Shown here: one piece after another, positions 1 through 6,917 of the stretch
Layout: every line of letters starts with the position of its first letter
How positions within the stretch are numbered: position 1 is the first letter of the stretch
Source of the DNA: CAZOYN01 sp964584135
Lineage (GTDB): Bacteria; Patescibacteriota; Saccharimonadia; Saccharimonadales; UBA4665
Direction of reading: 5' to 3'
Assembly: GCA_964584135.1 (NCBI GenBank)
Contig: CAZOYN010000017.1
Span: forward strand, 1 to 18,635
Length of the DNA stretch: 18,635 bases
Notes under the pieces: model-generated
What the model was told of the DNA's origin: nothing
What the model saw: only the letters and a program-made list of their open reading frames with translations
Database searches by the model: none
Program-made: the position numbers and the translations under genes

Positions 1-137
1 CTGGCAATCCGCGGCAGTGCGGTAGACACAATGGTCTGGTCCAGCGCCGCCAAGAGCATCGCCAGCATCAGCGACGTGACAATGACCATAATTTCAGCGT
101 GCGAGCGCTCGCCGCTTTGCGTGACCATATCTGACAT
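1..137 (-). CDS. MFS transporter, DHA2 (EmrB/QacA-like) family, N-terminal fragment
   Basis: Only the first 45 codons are inside the window; the gene runs off the left edge. After a short hydrophilic N-terminus the protein enters a first membrane helix that ends in LDQTIVSTALPRIA. This is the TM1 signature of the 14-helix DHA2 drug:H+ antiporters, so the full protein is expected to be a proton-driven exporter in the cytoplasmic membrane. The ATG lies 9 nt after the stop of the polyprenyl synthase gene on the same strand, which makes it the probable export step of the terpenoid operon. A second in-frame ATG follows three codons later. A TATAAT sits 8 nt before the ATG, so it may also be transcribed separately. 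Family assignment is good for so short a piece; the substrate is inferred from context only. Confidence 0.75.
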   Translation of the reverse strand, partial: MSDMVTQSGERSHAEIMVIVTSLMLAMLLAALDQTIVSTALPRIA

Positions 138-145
138 TACTTACT

Positions 146-151
146 ATTATA
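146..151 (-). promoter_or_regulatory. Candidate -10 box (TATAAT) for the MFS gene
   Basis: On the minus strand a perfect TATAAT overlaps the stop codon of the polyprenyl synthase gene and lies 8 nt before the ATG of the MFS gene. No clear -35 is seen at the right spacing. It fits the window-wide pattern of -10 boxes placed directly before start codons, but could be chance in an AT-rich junction. Confidence 0.35.
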
Positions 152-1169
152 ACTGGTCAGTAGCTAGCTTTTCCAACTGGCTTGTGACTGCTTTGGTGAA
201 ACCTATCTTGGGCAGAAAGCCGAGGGCTTTGTATAGTTCGGTTGAGACTTCATGTTCCGTCGCCGCTTTTGCACCAGAGTTAATCAAAATTTCAGAAATG
301 TCTCTTGCTCGGGCTTTGGTAATTTTGGGATTGCCCAGATTTTCCTGAATAATTTTTTGATCGGAAGAGCTGGCCAGTTCGAGACCATAGCTAATCAGCA
401 GGGTGTGCTTGCCTTCGCGCAAATCACTGACTGCATCACTGCTGAACATGCCATCAAGATCGTTCTTTAGTTGGAAAGCGATGCCCAGATGGCTGGCGAA
501 TGATTCAATTGCCGCTAGTTGCTGGTTGCTGGCACCGGCCAGCAGGGCACCGATCTGGAGCGGGGTTTGGAAGCTATAGATGGCAGTTTTGTAGTGGGCA
601 ATATTGCGTAGTTGCTGTTTATCAAGGGCTTTATCTTTAAAGATTGCGGCCACATCTATAATTTGGCCACCGACAGTTTCAAACAAAGTGGCCTGTAAAA
701 GTTTGGCTGCTTTTTGTAGCAGGTCTGGAGTAAAATGAGCGTTCAATAGTGACTCGTTGGCCAGGCTATAACAGATGTCGCCGGCCAGCATTGCCCAGCT
801 ATCGGCAAAGTGGCGAGGATCAGCTGCCGACATTATTTTGCTGAACTTTTCTTGGAAATGGCCACTGACATTTGGCCCGTCGTAGCGCTGTTGGTCGCGG
901 TCAATAATGTCGTCGTGCATCAGTAAAAAGGCGTGGAATAATTCCTGACTTACGGCGGCCGGCATAATTGCTGCCTGGTCTTGGCCGCCACAGCCTTCAT
1001 AAGCCAGTAAGGTCAGGATTGGCCGCAGGCGTTTGCCGCCGCGCATCAGTAAGGTCTTAGTGGCCTGTAGCAATTCAGCGTAATCTGGATTAATCTCCTG
1101 TGCATCCCTTAACTTTTCATTAAGTAATTGCTCCAGCGCCTGATTAATTTCGGCTTTTTTGTTCATCAT
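147..1169 (-). CDS. Short-chain polyprenyl diphosphate synthase (FPP/GGPP synthase-like)
   Basis: This 340-residue protein is a class I trans-prenyltransferase that condenses isopentenyl diphosphate with allylic diphosphates in the cytosol. Visible motifs: GGKRLRP (residues 44-50), the first Asp-rich motif DDIID (86-90), LAGD (about 128-131), GGQIID (about 167-172), KTAIYSFQ (about 194-201), and the second metal motif in FQLKNDLDG (232-240), followed by DLREGKHT as in actinobacterial-type GGPP synthases. The first Asp of the second motif is Asn (N236). Phe81, five residues before the first motif, is the classic chain-length position; an aromatic there suggests C15-C20 products. Length is normal. 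The gene starts with two ATGs and overlaps the stop of the cyclase gene by ATGA, so it is translationally coupled. It probably makes the substrate for the upstream fusion enzyme. Confidence 0.9.
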   Translation of the reverse strand: MMNKKAEINQALEQLLNEKLRDAQEINPDYAELLQATKTLLMRGGKRLRPILTLLAYEGCGGQDQAAIMPAAVSQELFHAFLLMHDDIIDRDQQRYDGPNVSGHFQEKFSKIMSAADPRHFADSWAMLAGDICYSLANESLLNAHFTPDLLQKAAKLLQATLFETVGGQIIDVAAIFKDKALDKQQLRNIAHYKTAIYSFQTPLQIGALLAGASNQQLAAIESFASHLGIAFQLKNDLDGMFSSDAVSDLREGKHTLLISYGLELASSSDQKIIQENLGNPKITKARARDISEILINSGAKAATEHEVSTELYKALGFLPKIGFTKAVTSQLEKLATDQL

Positions 1170-3022
1170 AGGGCGACGCTGAAACTGGTAATAAATTTCT
1201 GGGTTTCGCCGCGCTCATGTAGCGCTTGTTCAGTGACCCGTTCGAGCTGCACTAGCCAGCTCTCGTATATGGAGTTGTCTTTGAACGGACAGGCTATCAA
1301 GGCTTGGCGGGCGCGCTGGATATGTTCGTCAATCAGGCCGGCGACTTCATCCAGTACGGTGTTCCAAAACAGCTGGCGCAGGCCCGGCATGACCTGGCTG
1401 AGTTTTAACCGGCGGTAGGTGCCGTGGGCTTCGAGTAGTAGCGTTACGACAGCAGTCAGGTGGCCGCGCTCTAAGTCGACCTCCCAATCATGGGCGTCGT
1501 CGTTAAGTTGGCGGGCAATCAGGTAGTGCCTGAAAAATGATTGTAAGGCTTGTTGCTCAGGGCTGCCAAGCTCATGCCCATAAGCTAGCAATACTCCATG
1601 CGCTGCCAAGGAGTGCCCCAATGAGCGCTCAGCCAGCTGATTATGGGTACCGTAGTCAGGCAGACGGTTGATATATAGTATATCGTCAGTGCGATTTGCG
1701 CGGCCATTGAGCACTTCCCAAGTGTTAGCTCCATCGACAATCGTTAAAATTTGATTAACTAGCTGAAAGAAATCCTCCCGGCCAGGCAGGCTCGATTGGA
1801 ACTGTTGCAAGGTCTGCCGCAGCGCCACGTTAGCCACTCCTAATAATTCTTTTTTGGCTTCGTCATCCCAAATGTCATCATAGATTGTATAAGCTACCCA
1901 GCCATGCAAGCTCGCAAGATTCAGTGCGGTCAAAGTCTTAGGAATCAATGATTTGCCACAAGCTAAAGCGGTGAGTGTTGCCAGGCCACTAACTTGCTGG
2001 TCAGTGTCTTGAGCGATCAATTGGTGGGCAAAGCGACGATAACGTCGGCGCAAATCGGGTTGGGTAATCGCCCGGCTGAGTCGGTTAACCAGGCGTTCAA
2101 TGTTTATTGGTTCCGCGGAGCGATTACTCATGACGGACGGTAACTGGTCCACAATCAAAGCTTCGAGCGCAAAAGCGGTGGTTAAAGCGGCTGATCCGGC
2201 ATATTGTTTTATGCCATGTATAGTCGGGTCTAGGTACAGGTCTGAGGCAGGCCAATGGTCACCGGCTGCTAACGACTTAAGTCGTTCCGCTGCTCGGCTA
2301 ATCATTGTTCTTGGAGCCTGCAAATGTCGTGCGGCCGTTAGTAGCATCGCCAAATGCAAGGCATTCTTGTTTTGGAGGGCAGTTTGTAGCCCTTGGTTAA
2401 CGAGTTTCTGCATCTGCTTATAGGCGCTACCCCTATACCAGCGGGCTAAGAAATACAGCGTTGGCACCTGGCTCACATAATACGACGATTGCAGCTCCCC
2501 GGAAGCTAACCGTTTGGCAAAATATTGCTCCAAACCCGGTAAGGTAACCTGTTGCAAGGCCAGTAGGTAGCCAATATTGGCATTGACTGCCGGATCAATG
2601 TCGTACCACTCAGGCAAGGCCTGCCGATCGATCAGCCAGGTGCCGTATGGCCCACCGGGCGCTGACTCAACCAGGGATAAATGTTGGGCTAGATAACCTA
2701 ACACCTGACCATCAATTAACCGCGCGTCAAAATGCTGCAAACCAACGAGCGCGCAAGTCGTATCGTCGAGGTCGTCAGGATAAGGATATTGTTCTGCGGC
2801 TTCGCTACCCAGCTGCCAGTAATTCCAAGACCAGCTTTCACTGCGCTGCCGCAACAAAAAGTCGGCCATTTGCTTGCGCAGTCTGGCTGTGCCGGGCACA
2901 TTATGGAGACACTCCAATATCAGCGAGGTCAAAAACACCGTTTGTTTAGAGCCATCGTAAATAAAGCTGCCGTTTGCCAGTTGCTGTTCTTCTAAATAAG
3001 AGGTGTAAGGTTCTAGCTTCAT
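1166..3022 (-). CDS. Class II-class I terpene cyclase/isoprenoid synthase fusion
   Basis: The 618-residue protein joins two isoprenoid folds. The N-terminal half (about 1-295) looks like an alpha-alpha-barrel prenyltransferase/squalene-cyclase domain: QW-like repeats near residues 13-20 (QQLANGSF) and 58-69, and PYPDDLDDTTC (80-90), whose D84-L85-D86-D87 is the DxDD proton-donor motif of class II terpene cyclases. The C-terminal half (about 305-618) resembles an alpha-helical class I isoprenoid synthase, with DDIWDD (382-387) and NDDAHDWEVD (507-516) placed like the two metal-binding motifs. No insert of the size of a gamma domain is seen, so I infer a compact beta-alpha layout. Expected chemistry: protonation-initiated cyclisation of a prenyl diphosphate, then ionisation or transfer of the diphosphate. 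It overlaps the kinase stop and the synthase start by ATGA. The exact product is unknown; ComQ-like prenyl transfer by the C-terminal domain is a hypothesis. Confidence 0.75.
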   Translation of the reverse strand: MKLEPYTSYLEEQQLANGSFIYDGSKQTVFLTSLILECLHNVPGTARLRKQMADFLLRQRSESWSWNYWQLGSEAAEQYPYPDDLDDTTCALVGLQHFDARLIDGQVLGYLAQHLSLVESAPGGPYGTWLIDRQALPEWYDIDPAVNANIGYLLALQQVTLPGLEQYFAKRLASGELQSSYYVSQVPTLYFLARWYRGSAYKQMQKLVNQGLQTALQNKNALHLAMLLTAARHLQAPRTMISRAAERLKSLAAGDHWPASDLYLDPTIHGIKQYAGSAALTTAFALEALIVDQLPSVMSNRSAEPINIERLVNRLSRAITQPDLRRRYRRFAHQLIAQDTDQQVSGLATLTALACGKSLIPKTLTALNLASLHGWVAYTIYDDIWDDEAKKELLGVANVALRQTLQQFQSSLPGREDFFQLVNQILTIVDGANTWEVLNGRANRTDDILYINRLPDYGTHNQLAERSLGHSLAAHGVLLAYGHELGSPEQQALQSFFRHYLIARQLNDDAHDWEVDLERGHLTAVVTLLLEAHGTYRRLKLSQVMPGLRQLFWNTVLDEVAGLIDEHIQRARQALIACPFKDNSIYESWLVQLERVTEQALHERGETQKFITSFSVAL

Positions 3023-4413
3023 GGGCGAGGCAGTTTAAAGCTGACCGTAAAACGCGTACCTTCGGTGGGTGAGCTGCTGACACTGATCTGCCCGTGGAAG
3101 TCCTGTTCGGCGAATTGTTTAACCATCGCCAGGCCAATGACTAAGCCACGTTTGTTGCTGGTTTTGGTGATATAGAATGGCTCAAACACCTGGGATAGCT
3201 GATCGCCAGCGATGCCCTTCCCCCAATCTATGACATGAAGCTCCAGCCACTGGCCCCGAGCCTCAACGCTGACCAGTACCAGCCGGGGTTTTGCCGAACG
3301 GACTTTGTCTGGGTAGGCGTCAAAACCATTAACGACCAAGTTGGTTACTATCTGGCTGAACTTGATTGGGTCACCATATAGCTTGTGGCTATCGCCTTTC
3401 TTAATAAGCATTTTGATCTGGCGCTTGTCAGCCAAAGGTTGTAGTACCTGCTTAACTTGGTTCAGTTCACTGCTGACGCTAAACGTTGTTACGCGGCTAC
3501 GGTGCTGCAGTTGTTTGCGGGCAGCGCCGAGGTATCGTTCCAACTGTTGGAGGCTTTGCCGGGCTTGTAAAACCAGCCGTGACTGGCGGCCGTCGAATTG
3601 CTGCAGGTTCAGCGAAACGGCAGTCAGCGGATTGGCAATTTCGTGCAGCAAGTTGGCGTTTACCCGGCCAAATTCAGCAAAGCGCTGCAATTCCATCGTC
3701 CTGAGTAATTGGGCCGTCTTTAACTCGCGGGTCCGGGCCTGGACCTTAACTTCCAGGCTGTCCCGTTCCAGTGCCAGGGCGGCCTCAGAGCTATGTGCCC
3801 GGTACAATGAGCGGTCGATCTCGCGGTTTGCCAGCCAGGATACCAAGCCGATAACCCCAAAAATCGCGGTGTAACCAACAATATCACTAAAAACCAGCGG
3901 TTGGTCGAGCCAATCAGTACGGGGGTGCAAGCGTCCCGAAACTTGGGCCCAGCTCACGAGCATCAGCACCAACACGGCTAGGGCACTAAATAGTAATGCC
4001 GCCCGGGCGGTTAACAGTACCCCGGACACGACTATCATAAAGCCATACGCCAGTTCGGCCATTGGTAGCTCAAAGCTCCACTGCAAGACAAGGGCCAGCG
4101 CTAAGGCGCCAACGCAAACCAGCAGGATATAGCTAATAACATGGTGCCAACCGGCCCGCGATAATCTCCAAAAGGCGGCAATAATCAGCGAGAAGCTGCC
4201 GACCTCTACTATAGAAGAGCGGCCGTTCACAACTTGACCTACCAGCAGGTCAATGACAATGGCCACTACCGATATGCAGGAAATAATGAACAGACCCGAG
4301 AGCAGGACATTAAGAATAAACTCCCGGCGCTGTTGGTCCGGATCGCTGCTGCGTGGCTGGAGGAAGGTCTGGTAGAGGTGGTTTCTCATGGGTGTAGTTT
4401 TGGGGGGAGCCAT
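3019..4413 (-). CDS. Membrane sensor histidine kinase
   Basis: This is a 464-residue sensor kinase if translated from the ATG at 4413; a second in-frame ATG nine codons in would give 456. About six hydrophobic helices lie between residues 34 and 195, with little extracellular loop, which suggests that it senses a membrane-soluble or membrane-proximal ligand. A coiled coil (about 212-240) links to the HisKA helix with the phospho-acceptor H257 in LLHEIANP. The ATPase domain shows the N box (N358/N362 in NLVVNGFDA), DWGKGIAG (396-403) and a G2-like RGLVIGLAM. The overall layout resembles peptide-pheromone kinases and other HPK families with multi-helix sensors. It pairs with the OmpR-type regulator upstream and overlaps the cyclase start by ATGA. 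Its own start codon is buried in a hairpin. Confidence 0.9.
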   Translation of the reverse strand: MAPPKTTPMRNHLYQTFLQPRSSDPDQQRREFILNVLLSGLFIISCISVVAIVIDLLVGQVVNGRSSIVEVGSFSLIIAAFWRLSRAGWHHVISYILLVCVGALALALVLQWSFELPMAELAYGFMIVVSGVLLTARAALLFSALAVLVLMLVSWAQVSGRLHPRTDWLDQPLVFSDIVGYTAIFGVIGLVSWLANREIDRSLYRAHSSEAALALERDSLEVKVQARTRELKTAQLLRTMELQRFAEFGRVNANLLHEIANPLTAVSLNLQQFDGRQSRLVLQARQSLQQLERYLGAARKQLQHRSRVTTFSVSSELNQVKQVLQPLADKRQIKMLIKKGDSHKLYGDPIKFSQIVTNLVVNGFDAYPDKVRSAKPRLVLVSVEARGQWLELHVIDWGKGIAGDQLSQVFEPFYITKTSNKRGLVIGLAMVKQFAEQDFHGQISVSSSPTEGTRFTVSFKLPRP

Positions 4414-4428
4414 ACGTGCATGGCTCCC
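4405..4428 (-). promoter_or_regulatory. Hairpin covering the kinase start codon
   Basis: A perfect 9-bp inverted repeat (GGGAGCCAT / ATGGCTCCC on the coding strand) encloses a 6-nt loop. The 5' arm holds the only SD-like GGGAG and the 3' arm holds the ATG of the histidine kinase. It starts about 8 nt after the stop codon of the 38-residue peptide gene, so a ribosome terminating there would melt it. No U tract follows, which argues against a terminator. Translational coupling is inferred. Confidence 0.6.
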
Positions 4429-4435
4429 GGACTGC

Positions 4436-4552
4436 CTAGTCTACTGTTGCCCAAGGCAGGAACTTGCTGGCGCTGTTGGCCGCCGTGGCTGCCAGCGTTT
4501 GCGGGTTGCGCACTGACGGGTCGGTCAGCACTTCTTGTAGCAGCGTGTTCAT
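4436..4552 (-). CDS. 38-residue Trp-containing peptide, candidate signal or prenylated-peptide precursor
   Basis: An ATG overlaps the stop of the response regulator as ATGA and is preceded by an excellent SD (AAAGGAGG, 7 nt spacing), so the frame is very likely translated. The product starts MNTLLQEVLTDPSVRNPQTL, continues with an Ala/Ser/Asn-rich stretch and ends KFLPWATVD. It has no Cys, no membrane helix and no obvious Sec signal. Its only Trp (W34) is five residues from the C-terminus. The place between a response regulator and a multi-helix kinase, with isoprenoid enzymes in the same operon, recalls ComX, whose C-terminal-proximal Trp is prenylated by ComQ; the N-terminus (LL..L..DP) is also faintly ComX-like. 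ComX precursors are longer, and no homology can be shown here. Alternative: a leader ORF that only sets kinase translation. Confidence 0.7.
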   Translation of the reverse strand: MNTLLQEVLTDPSVRNPQTLAATAANSASKFLPWATVD

Positions 4553-5259
4553 CGTATTACCTCCTTTCGTTTGGTTGCTACTGGCCGTGTCGACTCCAGT
4601 TTGTAGCCAATGCCATGGACCGTTTTAATCAACGGCGTATCAAAAGGACGGTCAATTTTGTCGCGCAGATATTTAATATGTACATCAATGGTATTCGCCC
4701 ACAGGTCGACGTTGCTGGACCAAGCGTAGGTGGCCAGGGTGTCGCGAGTGACGACGGTGCCAGCCCGCTGCATAAGGCATTCCAGCAAGCTAAACTCTTT
4801 GCGCCGGAGTCTGATTGGCCGGCCAGCGCGGTGCACCCGCTGCGTAGGGCCATCAAGTGTTAGATCAGCAACCGTTAGACGATGGACCGGCTTGCCCGGG
4901 TTATTACTGCGCCGCTGTAGGCTGCGAAGGCGGGCTTTAAGTTCGCCCAGGCTGAAAGGTTTGGTCAGGTAATCGTCAGCCCCGGCATCCAGCAATTTTA
5001 TTTTACTCATCACCTTGGTTTCGCCAGTCAGGATAATGACTGGTACGACACAGCCCTGCTGACGCAATTGCTGGCAAACGCTGAGCCCGGGCATGTCTGG
5101 CAGGTTCAAGTCAAGCAAGATGGCTGTGTAAGCCGATGTGGCGGCCTTCGTCAGGCCGGCCTCACCGGTGGTTACTACATCAACAACGTAGCTGCTAACC
5201 AGTGCCTGACTCAACGGCAGGGCAATGGCGGGGTCATCTTCAATCAGTAATAATTTCAT
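4549..5259 (-). CDS. OmpR/PhoB-family response regulator
   Basis: The 236-residue protein has a receiver domain with acidic pocket E7/D8/D9, phospho-acceptor D50 (AILLDLNLP), T78 and K100 (YLTKPF), and a C-terminal winged helix (about 130-227) with the typical ending VDVHIKYLRDKI...IKTVHGIGYKLE. It is therefore a DNA-binding regulator phosphorylated by the kinase encoded after the short peptide gene. The start is supported by AAAGGAAA five nt before the ATG. It is the first gene of the probable five- or six-gene terpenoid operon, and autoregulation through the AT-rich palindrome upstream is plausible. In Bacillus ComQXPA the regulator is of the NarL/LuxR type, so this gene is not a ComA orthologue. 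Confidence 0.92.
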   Translation of the reverse strand: MKLLLIEDDPAIALPLSQALVSSYVVDVVTTGEAGLTKAATSAYTAILLDLNLPDMPGLSVCQQLRQQGCVVPVIILTGETKVMSKIKLLDAGADDYLTKPFSLGELKARLRSLQRRSNNPGKPVHRLTVADLTLDGPTQRVHRAGRPIRLRRKEFSLLECLMQRAGTVVTRDTLATYAWSSNVDLWANTIDVHIKYLRDKIDRPFDTPLIKTVHGIGYKLESTRPVATKRKEVIR

Positions 5260-5289
5260 GTATTTCCTTTACACTCTATTATTACTGAC

Positions 5290-5314
5290 AAAAATTAAAT
5301 AATTATTAATTTTT
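5290..5314. promoter_or_regulatory. AT-rich inverted repeat upstream of the regulator gene
   Basis: Arms AAAAATTAA and TTAATTTTT (9 bp, perfect) flank the 7-nt centre ATAATTA, between the end of the Crp/Fnr gene and the start of the response-regulator gene, about 30 bp before the latter. It could be an operator, an UP-like promoter element or a weak AT-only terminator; no GC-rich stem exists in the gap. I cannot decide between these. Confidence 0.35.
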
Positions 5315-5344
5315 TTGATTTTCTTGGAATAACAGGGGTGGTTT

Positions 5345-6049
5345 TTATGTTTTGGCCAGTTCGTACAGGTCCGGCCACATACCTTCCACCATGTCTTCGC
5401 CCAAAACTTTAATCAAGCCCGGCAGGTCATGGATGATAAAGTGGCGGTCGCTGTCGTAGCTCACCAGGCCCTTGTGGTGCAGCCGGCTAATCATCCGGGA
5501 GGCTGTCTCGCGGGTTAGGCCAACAGAGGAAGCCAGGTCTTCCTGGGTAATCGGAAAGTTTATTCTGATCGTTTTACCTTCTACTTTGCCGAAGCGGCTG
5601 GTCAACGACAACAGGCGGCAGACCACTTTTTCGTATGCGTCGGAGTAGAGGAGGTTGTCGATACGGCCGGCATGTAAATGGAACAGCTCGGTGACTTTTT
5701 CCAGGAGGTGGAAAGCGGCGTCGGCGTGGGTTTGCACGAAGGCTAAAAATTCATCTTTGGGGACGACCCAAACAGTGGTTGTTTCCAGCGCTTGGTAAAA
5801 CACGTTGCGCACCGCGTTGCGGAAAGCCCAAATCACCGGGAAAATATCGCCGGCGCCATAAAACAAGTGGGTGTGCTCGTTAGCGGTGCGGGATAAGGAG
5901 TACACCTTGATAAAACCGGTTTCTATAAAGTACACGCCCCGTGGTTCATCACGGGCGCGTAGTATCATTTCACCCTTGTCGTAGACGAGCTTTTGGCCAG
6001 CCTTGAAGAGCTTTTCAAACTCTTCAAATTGTACTTTAGCTGGTTGCAT
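5345..6049 (-). CDS. Crp/Fnr-family transcription regulator
   Basis: A 234-residue protein with an N-terminal cyclic-nucleotide-binding-like beta roll (about 15-130; PRGVYFIETGFIKVYSL and GAGDIFP) and a C-terminal Crp-type helix-turn-helix (ITQEDLASSVGLTRETASRM). Fnr-type N-terminal cysteines are absent and the cAMP-contacting R-S pair of Crp is not recognisable, so the effector is unknown. I chose the ATG at 6049 because AAGGAAG lies just before it; upstream in-frame extension to 6178 would overlap the preceding gene and has no SD. The gene stands between a membrane protein gene and the terpenoid operon on the same strand, 85 bp before the response-regulator gene. It may control neighbours, but no Crp-like half-site is obvious. 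Confidence 0.9.
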   Translation of the reverse strand: MQPAKVQFEEFEKLFKAGQKLVYDKGEMILRARDEPRGVYFIETGFIKVYSLSRTANEHTHLFYGAGDIFPVIWAFRNAVRNVFYQALETTTVWVVPKDEFLAFVQTHADAAFHLLEKVTELFHLHAGRIDNLLYSDAYEKVVCRLLSLTSRFGKVEGKTIRINFPITQEDLASSVGLTRETASRMISRLHHKGLVSYDSDRHFIIHDLPGLIKVLGEDMVEGMWPDLYELAKT

Positions 6050-6116
6050 AGCGCTTCCTTTTAGATAGTATAGGCCTATTACGTAAGATTTTACAACCCT
6101 CTTCAAGTTCCCACTG

Positions 6117-6917
6117 TTACTGGATGGTCGATTGCAAGTCTTTGACGGTCCGGGCGGTAAAGAAAAAACTGTAAGCAAAAAGTAAGTAACCGGCTGTCCA
6201 GGTCAGGTCAATCAGGCTGTAAGCCGGGTCAAGGGCTTTATACTGCTGGTTGTAGATGGCGAATAAAATGTCGCCGGCCATAATGGCTAACAAGCTGAAG
6301 AAGATCAACATCCAAGAGTAAAATAACTTGCCGCCCCGGAAGCCCAAGGCTGCCTTAAGGATAAAAATCGTCGGTACGATTAAGATCAAGTCACCAACAC
6401 CGTAGGCCATAGCGATAAGGTTATTGAGTAGTGGCTCGCCAGCACTATAAGCTTGAAAAATACCGAAGTAGCCAACGATAAAAGCCAGCACGGCACCGAA
6501 TATGCCGGCCATTACGTAGAAAAACCGGTCAAAATCACTGGGCTTAATGTTGTTGGCTGCAACTGCCTTAATTAAGCCAATGAAGAGAAGCGGATAGGCA
6601 ACCAGGTAAAAGACGTCGGCTACAGAGGGGAAGGGGTTGGTGTGGAATACGAACTGGAACAAATAAAACAGCACTTCACCAATCAACCAGCAGGCCAGGC
6701 CGGCAGTCAGAAAGGCCACAACCTTGCCATAAGCGCTTGACCAACCATAGACCCTGAGCGCGTACAGTCCGCAGGCAACTGCCAGGGCCGGTGGTAGCAA
6801 AAACAGCCCACCGGTAAACATCGGGTGCTTAAAGCTGCCAAGCTGCGCGATATAAAAGGCCGTGATACCTATATACAAGCCAAGGCCTACAAGTAACGCG
6901 CTATGTTTCTTGACCAT
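6117..6917 (-). CDS. Eight-helix membrane protein, sensor-domain-like
   Basis: A 266-residue, very hydrophobic protein with about eight membrane helices and almost no soluble domain. The stretch NPFPSVADVFYLVAYPLLFIGL (near residue 95-115) is of a kind seen in the membrane sensor parts of some GGDEF and kinase proteins, but no output domain follows here, so it stands alone. The start has a strong GGAGGAG four nt before the ATG and lies 17 nt inside the preceding 83-residue gene, so the two are coupled. The Crp/Fnr regulator follows 67 nt later on the same strand. A signal-input role for that regulator is possible but only inferred from position. Confidence 0.75.
   Translation of the reverse strand: MVKKHSALLVGLGLYIGITAFYIAQLGSFKHPMFTGGLFLLPPALAVACGLYALRVYGWSSAYGKVVAFLTAGLACWLIGEVLFYLFQFVFHTNPFPSVADVFYLVAYPLLFIGLIKAVAANNIKPSDFDRFFYVMAGIFGAVLAFIVGYFGIFQAYSAGEPLLNNLIAMAYGVGDLILIVPTIFILKAALGFRGGKLFYSWMLIFFSLLAIMAGDILFAIYNQQYKALDPAYSLIDLTWTAGYLLFAYSFFFTARTVKDLQSTIQ

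Noticed and set aside
4405..4428. Intrinsic terminator between peptide gene and kinase gene
   Set aside because: The hairpin is followed by CC and A-rich sequence rather than a U tract, and the kinase start codon is inside it.
4549..5259. True orthologue of Bacillus ComA
   Set aside because: The output domain is an OmpR-type winged helix, not a NarL/LuxR helix-turn-helix, so at most the system is analogous.
6050..6178. Longer Crp/Fnr protein starting at 6178
   Set aside because: The extension has no SD, overlaps the end of the membrane protein gene and lacks similarity to the family; the ATG at 6049 has AAGGAAG.
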